7,441 nt of DNA from Methanocalculus sp. MSAO_Arc2 (lineage in GTDB: Archaea; Halobacteriota; Methanomicrobia; Methanomicrobiales; Methanocorpusculaceae): NCBI GenBank assembly GCA_003838065.1, contig QZAC01000227.1, positions 1 through 7,441 on the forward strand, in the 5' to 3' direction. This document shows, piece after piece, positions 5,197-7,441 of the stretch (position 1 is the stretch's first letter; each line of letters opens with the position of its first letter). The notes under the pieces were generated by a model that had not been told where the DNA came from, did not search any database, and worked only from the letters and a program-made list of their open reading frames with translations. Made by a program: the position numbers and the translations under genes.

Positions 5197-6076
5197 AGCG
5201 GAGGAGCACCTCTTTGAGTTCCCTGGTTTTCTGCTCATCCAGTTCGCTAAGAGGCAGCCGGAGAGGCCCGGATGCCCTTCCTCTCAGTTCAACTCCTTTC
5301 TTCACGGGAATCGGGTTGGTATCAATGAACATCGCCCGGAACAGCGGGGATAATTCATAGTGAATATGTTGTGCCCGTGCAAATGACCCGGACCTGCATG
5401 CAGAATAGAGTTCAACCATCCTGGCCGGTTCAAGATTTGCCGCAACAGAGATGACACCGGTCCCGCCGAGTGAGATGAGCGGGAGTGTCATATTATCATC
5501 ACCAGAGAGGACCGTAAACGGTACATCACGGTCAAGGTCCCGGGTCCCTTCGATAATCTGTGACATCTGACTGATATCTCCGCTTGCTTCTTTGATCCCG
5601 ACAATACCCGGATGTTGGGCAAGTTCGATCACCAGGTCCGGTGCGAGGTTCTGGCCCGTGCGTGAGGGGACATTATAGACAATGATCGGAAGGCCGCAAT
5701 CGGCAAGGAGCGTATAATGTTTCACCAGGCCTGCCCTGTTTGGTTTGTTGTAATAGGGACTGATGACAAGCGCAGCATCTGCCCCGATACGAAGAGCGGC
5801 TTTTGTGAGTGTCAATGCTTCTTCAGTATTGTTTGATCCGGTCCCGGCAATGACGGGAGTTGAGCTGTCGACAGCAGAGACAACCTCTTCGATGACCTCT
5901 TCATGCTCAGAGAAACTCAGTGTCGCCGATTCTCCGGTTGATCCGCATGGAACAATGCCATGGATCCCCCGGGACAAAAGGTATTCAGTGTTTGAACGAA
6001 GCCCTTCGATATCGACCGGCATCGTTTCTGTTCTTTTAAAAGGAGTAATGATAGCTGGGATTATTCCTTGGAACAT
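5189..6076 (-). CDS. dapA: 4-hydroxy-tetrahydrodipicolinate synthase
   Basis: 295 residues, a TIM barrel of standard length. It condenses pyruvate with aspartate semialdehyde (the asd product), the first committed step toward lysine. Visible residues are the Schiff-base Lys162 in GIKEASGD, Tyr134 and Arg139 in YNVPSRTG, the YYN pair at 108-110, and GSTGES at 45-50. In the last motif Ser46 stands where the E. coli enzyme has Thr44 of its proton-relay triad, a conservative change. Other family motifs include PAIITPF, PVIAGTGSN and SGDDNMTLPLISLGGTGVISV. The start is the ATG at 6076 (MFQGIIPAIITPF); a GTG five codons upstream at 6091 overlaps the S17e stop and is less likely. GGTGAT lies 10 nt upstream, buried in a hairpin with the S17e stop. 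dapB overlaps its 3' end. Confidence 0.97.
   Translation of the reverse strand: MFQGIIPAIITPFKRTETMPVDIEGLRSNTEYLLSRGIHGIVPCGSTGESATLSFSEHEEVIEEVVSAVDSSTPVIAGTGSNNTEEALTLTKAALRIGADAALVISPYYNKPNRAGLVKHYTLLADCGLPIIVYNVPSRTGQNLAPDLVIELAQHPGIVGIKEASGDISQMSQIIEGTRDLDRDVPFTVLSGDDNMTLPLISLGGTGVISVAANLEPARMVELYSACRSGSFARAQHIHYELSPLFRAMFIDTNPIPVKKGVELRGRASGPLRLPLSELDEQKTRELKEVLLRYD
5201..5212 (-). promoter_or_regulatory. dapB ribosome-binding site inside a small hairpin
   Basis: On the minus strand GAGG-TGCT-CCTC forms a 4-bp stem whose 5' arm and loop hold the dapB Shine-Dalgarno GAGGTG, within the dapA coding end. It is short, so the effect may be slight, but it echoes the hairpin over the dapA ribosome-binding site. 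Confidence 0.4.
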
Positions 6077-6077
6077 A

Positions 6078-6093
6078 CGGTGAGTTATCACCG
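6078..6093 (-). promoter_or_regulatory. Hairpin joining S17e stop and dapA ribosome-binding site
   Basis: In the mRNA CGGTGA-TAAC-TCACCG makes a perfect 6-bp stem ending one base before the dapA ATG. The 5' arm is the last S17e codon (CGG) plus its TGA, and GGTGAT is the dapA Shine-Dalgarno. A ribosome finishing S17e would open the stem, so dapA translation is likely coupled to S17e. Confidence 0.5.
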
Positions 6094-6276
6094 TCTTCCG
6101 GTATTAACCTTTCTTGTAATATAGCCGGCTACCCGGTTGCGCACCGTCTTGCTCTCTATAGTGGTGAGCTGTGTGACTGCATCTTTATTATCGTCAAAAT
6201 CGCCGGTGAAGTAATTTCCGTGTTTCTCAAGGAGTCCTGTTCCAATAGATTTGATGTAACTTGGTTTGATTCCCAT
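6088..6276 (-). CDS. rps17e: 30S ribosomal protein S17e
   Basis: 62 residues, the usual length of archaeal S17e, a small-subunit protein shared with eukaryotes and absent from bacteria. Recognisable segments are SYIKSIGTGLLEKHGNYFTGDF at the N-terminus, then the DNKD turn, and KTVRNRVAGYITRKVN at the C-terminus. The start is the ATG at 6276 (MGIKPSYIKS), supported by GAGGA 8 nt upstream; that GAGGA overlaps the TGA of the preceding ThiN gene (TGAGGA). An in-frame TTG at 6291 lies within that stop region and is rejected. It is 11 nt from ThiN and 11 nt from dapA, so it is in the middle of a tight operon. Confidence 0.97.
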   Translation of the reverse strand: MGIKPSYIKSIGTGLLEKHGNYFTGDFDDNKDAVTQLTTIESKTVRNRVAGYITRKVNTGRR

Positions 6277-6287
6277 GTATATCGTCC

Positions 6288-6851
6288 TCAAATATCCATA
6301 CTAGTAATGCGCGATGACAACATAATGATTGTGTTTGCAACAGAGACCGGATCCGGCCCGAGGATACGGATCATCGCCTCTTTTCCAATTCCTCCCCGGT
6401 CCATGATGACATCCGGCACATACTCTTTGCAGCAGAACGCAACACCCCAGTCCATGGTCTGTATCCCGGGCGGCTCACGCTCGCGGTCAAACCAGCAGGT
6501 CTCATAACTGAGCTCTTCAATGAGAGCAGCAAGACTATCTGAAAACCTGATATTTGCTGCTGAGCGGATCCCGGGATCACATTTCATAGCGGTCAGGACG
6601 ATCCGTGCGACATGGTCGCTTGCGCCAAATGCACATTCGCCAACCGGATGGACCGCACCGCGCAGGGACACGATCCGCCCGAGAACTCCTGCGACATCAG
6701 CAGCTGTCCGGGCATGTGGCAGGGCATAGACGATGTTGCTGCCGACTTCAGGGATGAAACGGGGGTCCATCTTTTCTTTGATCCGGAGCACAGCGTCATT
6801 GAGTGCATCAAGGACCTGCGTCCTCTCCTCAGATCGTGTTCTCTGTGGCAC
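6288..6851 (-). CDS. thiN: Stand-alone ThiN thiamine-phosphate synthase-family protein
   Basis: 187 residues, nearly all one ThiN domain, which in archaea usually sits at the C-terminus of ThiD (ThiDN) and joins HMP-pyrophosphate to the thiazole phosphate to make thiamine phosphate. Family motifs seen are PRFIPEVGSNIVYALPHA (30-47), VAGVLGRI (53-60), FGASDHVARIVLTAM (75-89), RSAANIRF (96-103), FDREREPP (121-128), PDVIMDRGGIGKEAMIRILG (146-165). Arg59 and His80 are 21 apart, as are the Arg and His I recall as essential in the Pyrobaculum enzyme (Arg320, His341), which supports activity. No kinase domain or DNA-binding domain (as in ThiR regulators) is fused. The start is GTG at 6851, directly after the HD-gene TGA, with GGGAG 4 nt upstream; no ATG in this frame lies nearby. 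A TPP-sensing role without catalysis remains possible. Confidence 0.88.
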   Translation of the reverse strand: MPQRTRSEERTQVLDALNDAVLRIKEKMDPRFIPEVGSNIVYALPHARTAADVAGVLGRIVSLRGAVHPVGECAFGASDHVARIVLTAMKCDPGIRSAANIRFSDSLAALIEELSYETCWFDREREPPGIQTMDWGVAFCCKEYVPDVIMDRGGIGKEAMIRILGPDPVSVANTIIMLSSRITSMDI

Positions 6852-7391
6852 TCATCTCCCCTCCCAGATGGTTGATACACCCTGGATTGCTGCGTTGATA
6901 AAGCTGTCCAGATCCATGAGAGGCTCGATCGCCCGTATCCGCTCACGGTCGCATCCGGCAGCAAATCCTTTATCTTTCATCTTTTTTCTGACTGTTTTTG
7001 TTGTGACCTCTGCAATATCTCCGCCCTTGACAAGTGCGCAGGCAATGATGAGGCCTGATATGCTGTCTGCTGCCTGAAGCGCGATATCGAGTGGCTCGCT
7101 ATAGCCTGAGAAGAGATGGTGGTTATGCCGCTCGACGGCACCGGCGATCGCTTCAGAAACTCCAGCAGACCGCAGCATCTTTGCACCAACGATGCCATGC
7201 GTCTCCATGTCACCATCCACCTCCTCAAAATCGATATCATGCAGGATCCCGACAGCCTCAAACAATACCGGATCTTCTGACAGCAGGGGTGCTGTTGCTT
7301 TCATGATTGCTCCGGTTGCCATGCAGTGTTCAATGAGGGCATCTGAACGGACATGCTCTTTCAGGAGAGCGAGGGGATCATCTGGTATCAT
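6852..7391 (-). CDS. HD-domain hydrolase, substrate unknown
   Basis: 179 residues from the ATG at 7391, filling a single HD domain. Metal-binding residues fit the HD pattern: His22 (LIEHCMATGAIM), His51-Asp52 in ILHDIDFE, His65 in ETHGIVGAK, His89/91/92 in ERHNHH, and Asp109 in LQAADSISGL. HD proteins of this HDIG-like type hydrolyse phosphate esters of nucleotides or related compounds; the substrate cannot be told from sequence. An upstream in-frame ATG at 7424 would add 11 residues (MLSVILQINCS), but it lies in the loop of an inverted repeat and lacks a ribosome-binding site, as does the chosen ATG. The stop abuts the GTG of thiN, so the two are translated together. A housekeeping phosphatase linked to thiamine or nucleotide metabolism is a guess. 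Confidence 0.88.
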   Translation of the reverse strand: MIPDDPLALLKEHVRSDALIEHCMATGAIMKATAPLLSEDPVLFEAVGILHDIDFEEVDGDMETHGIVGAKMLRSAGVSEAIAGAVERHNHHLFSGYSEPLDIALQAADSISGLIIACALVKGGDIAEVTTKTVRKKMKDKGFAAGCDRERIRAIEPLMDLDSFINAAIQGVSTIWEGR

Positions 7392-7408
7392 ACTGCAATT
7401 GATCTGCA

Positions 7409-7440
7409 GGATGACAGATAGCATCTCTGGTCTGTCATCC
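7409..7440. promoter_or_regulatory. 10-bp perfect inverted repeat before the HD gene
   Basis: GGATGACAGA (7409-7418) and TCTGTCATCC (7431-7440) are exact reverse complements separated by 12 nt. The repeat begins 17 nt upstream of the HD ATG at 7391; a shorter dyad CTGCA/TGCAG (7393-7397, 7405-7409) fills the space. It may be an operator, an mRNA leader hairpin or the terminator of a gene outside the window; the window edge prevents a decision. Confidence 0.5.
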
Positions 7441-7441
7441 C

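Noticed and set aside
6077..6091. GTG at 6091 as the dapA start
   Set aside because: It overlaps the S17e stop, has no upstream ribosome-binding site and adds ITHR, which the family does not show; ATG at 6076 fits GGTGAT.

Overview
This window comes from a euryarchaeon, most likely a methanogen of the order Methanomicrobiales. It encodes archaeal-only proteins (the Alba chromatin protein, ribosomal protein S17e, a stand-alone ThiN domain). Several candidate promoters have archaeal TATA boxes about 27 nt from the start, and two of these predict leaderless mRNAs. It also carries a secreted PKD-domain protein with VFRNGQW-type repeats, a protein style typical of Methanomicrobiales. The order-level placement is inference from gene content; no search was run.

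Left part (1-1257, plus strand): the 3' end of a large exported protein whose frame is open from the first base. It has a lectin-like beta domain, one PKD domain and five exact 41-residue (123-bp) repeats ending at the stop codon. It converges with minus-strand genes across a 39-bp gap.

Middle (1297-2419, minus strand): two genes of unknown function. One encodes a two-helix membrane protein whose loop has a striking Gly-x-x-hydrophobic heptad pattern. The other encodes a small exported or lipid-anchored protein that looks leaderless.

Right part (2553-7391, minus strand): a metabolic and information-processing block. In transcription order it is HD-domain hydrolase, ThiN thiamine-phosphate synthase, ribosomal S17e, dapA, dapB, a 2[4Fe-4S] ferredoxin, then after a 320-bp gap asd and alba. 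HD through dapB are packed with gaps of 0 to 11 nt or overlaps, so they are almost certainly one operon. Ferredoxin follows after 62 nt. asd has its own leaderless promoter and probably drives alba as well. asd, dapA and dapB supply consecutive steps from aspartyl phosphate to tetrahydrodipicolinate, the diaminopimelate route to lysine.

Most genes are recognisable housekeeping genes; I found no strong evidence for a wholly new multi-gene system. The most notable signals are the two-unit (ABABA) structure of the 123-bp repeats, the Gly-heptad membrane protein, small hairpins covering the dapA and dapB ribosome-binding sites, a 16-bp perfect palindrome upstream of asd, and a 10-bp inverted repeat in front of the HD gene.
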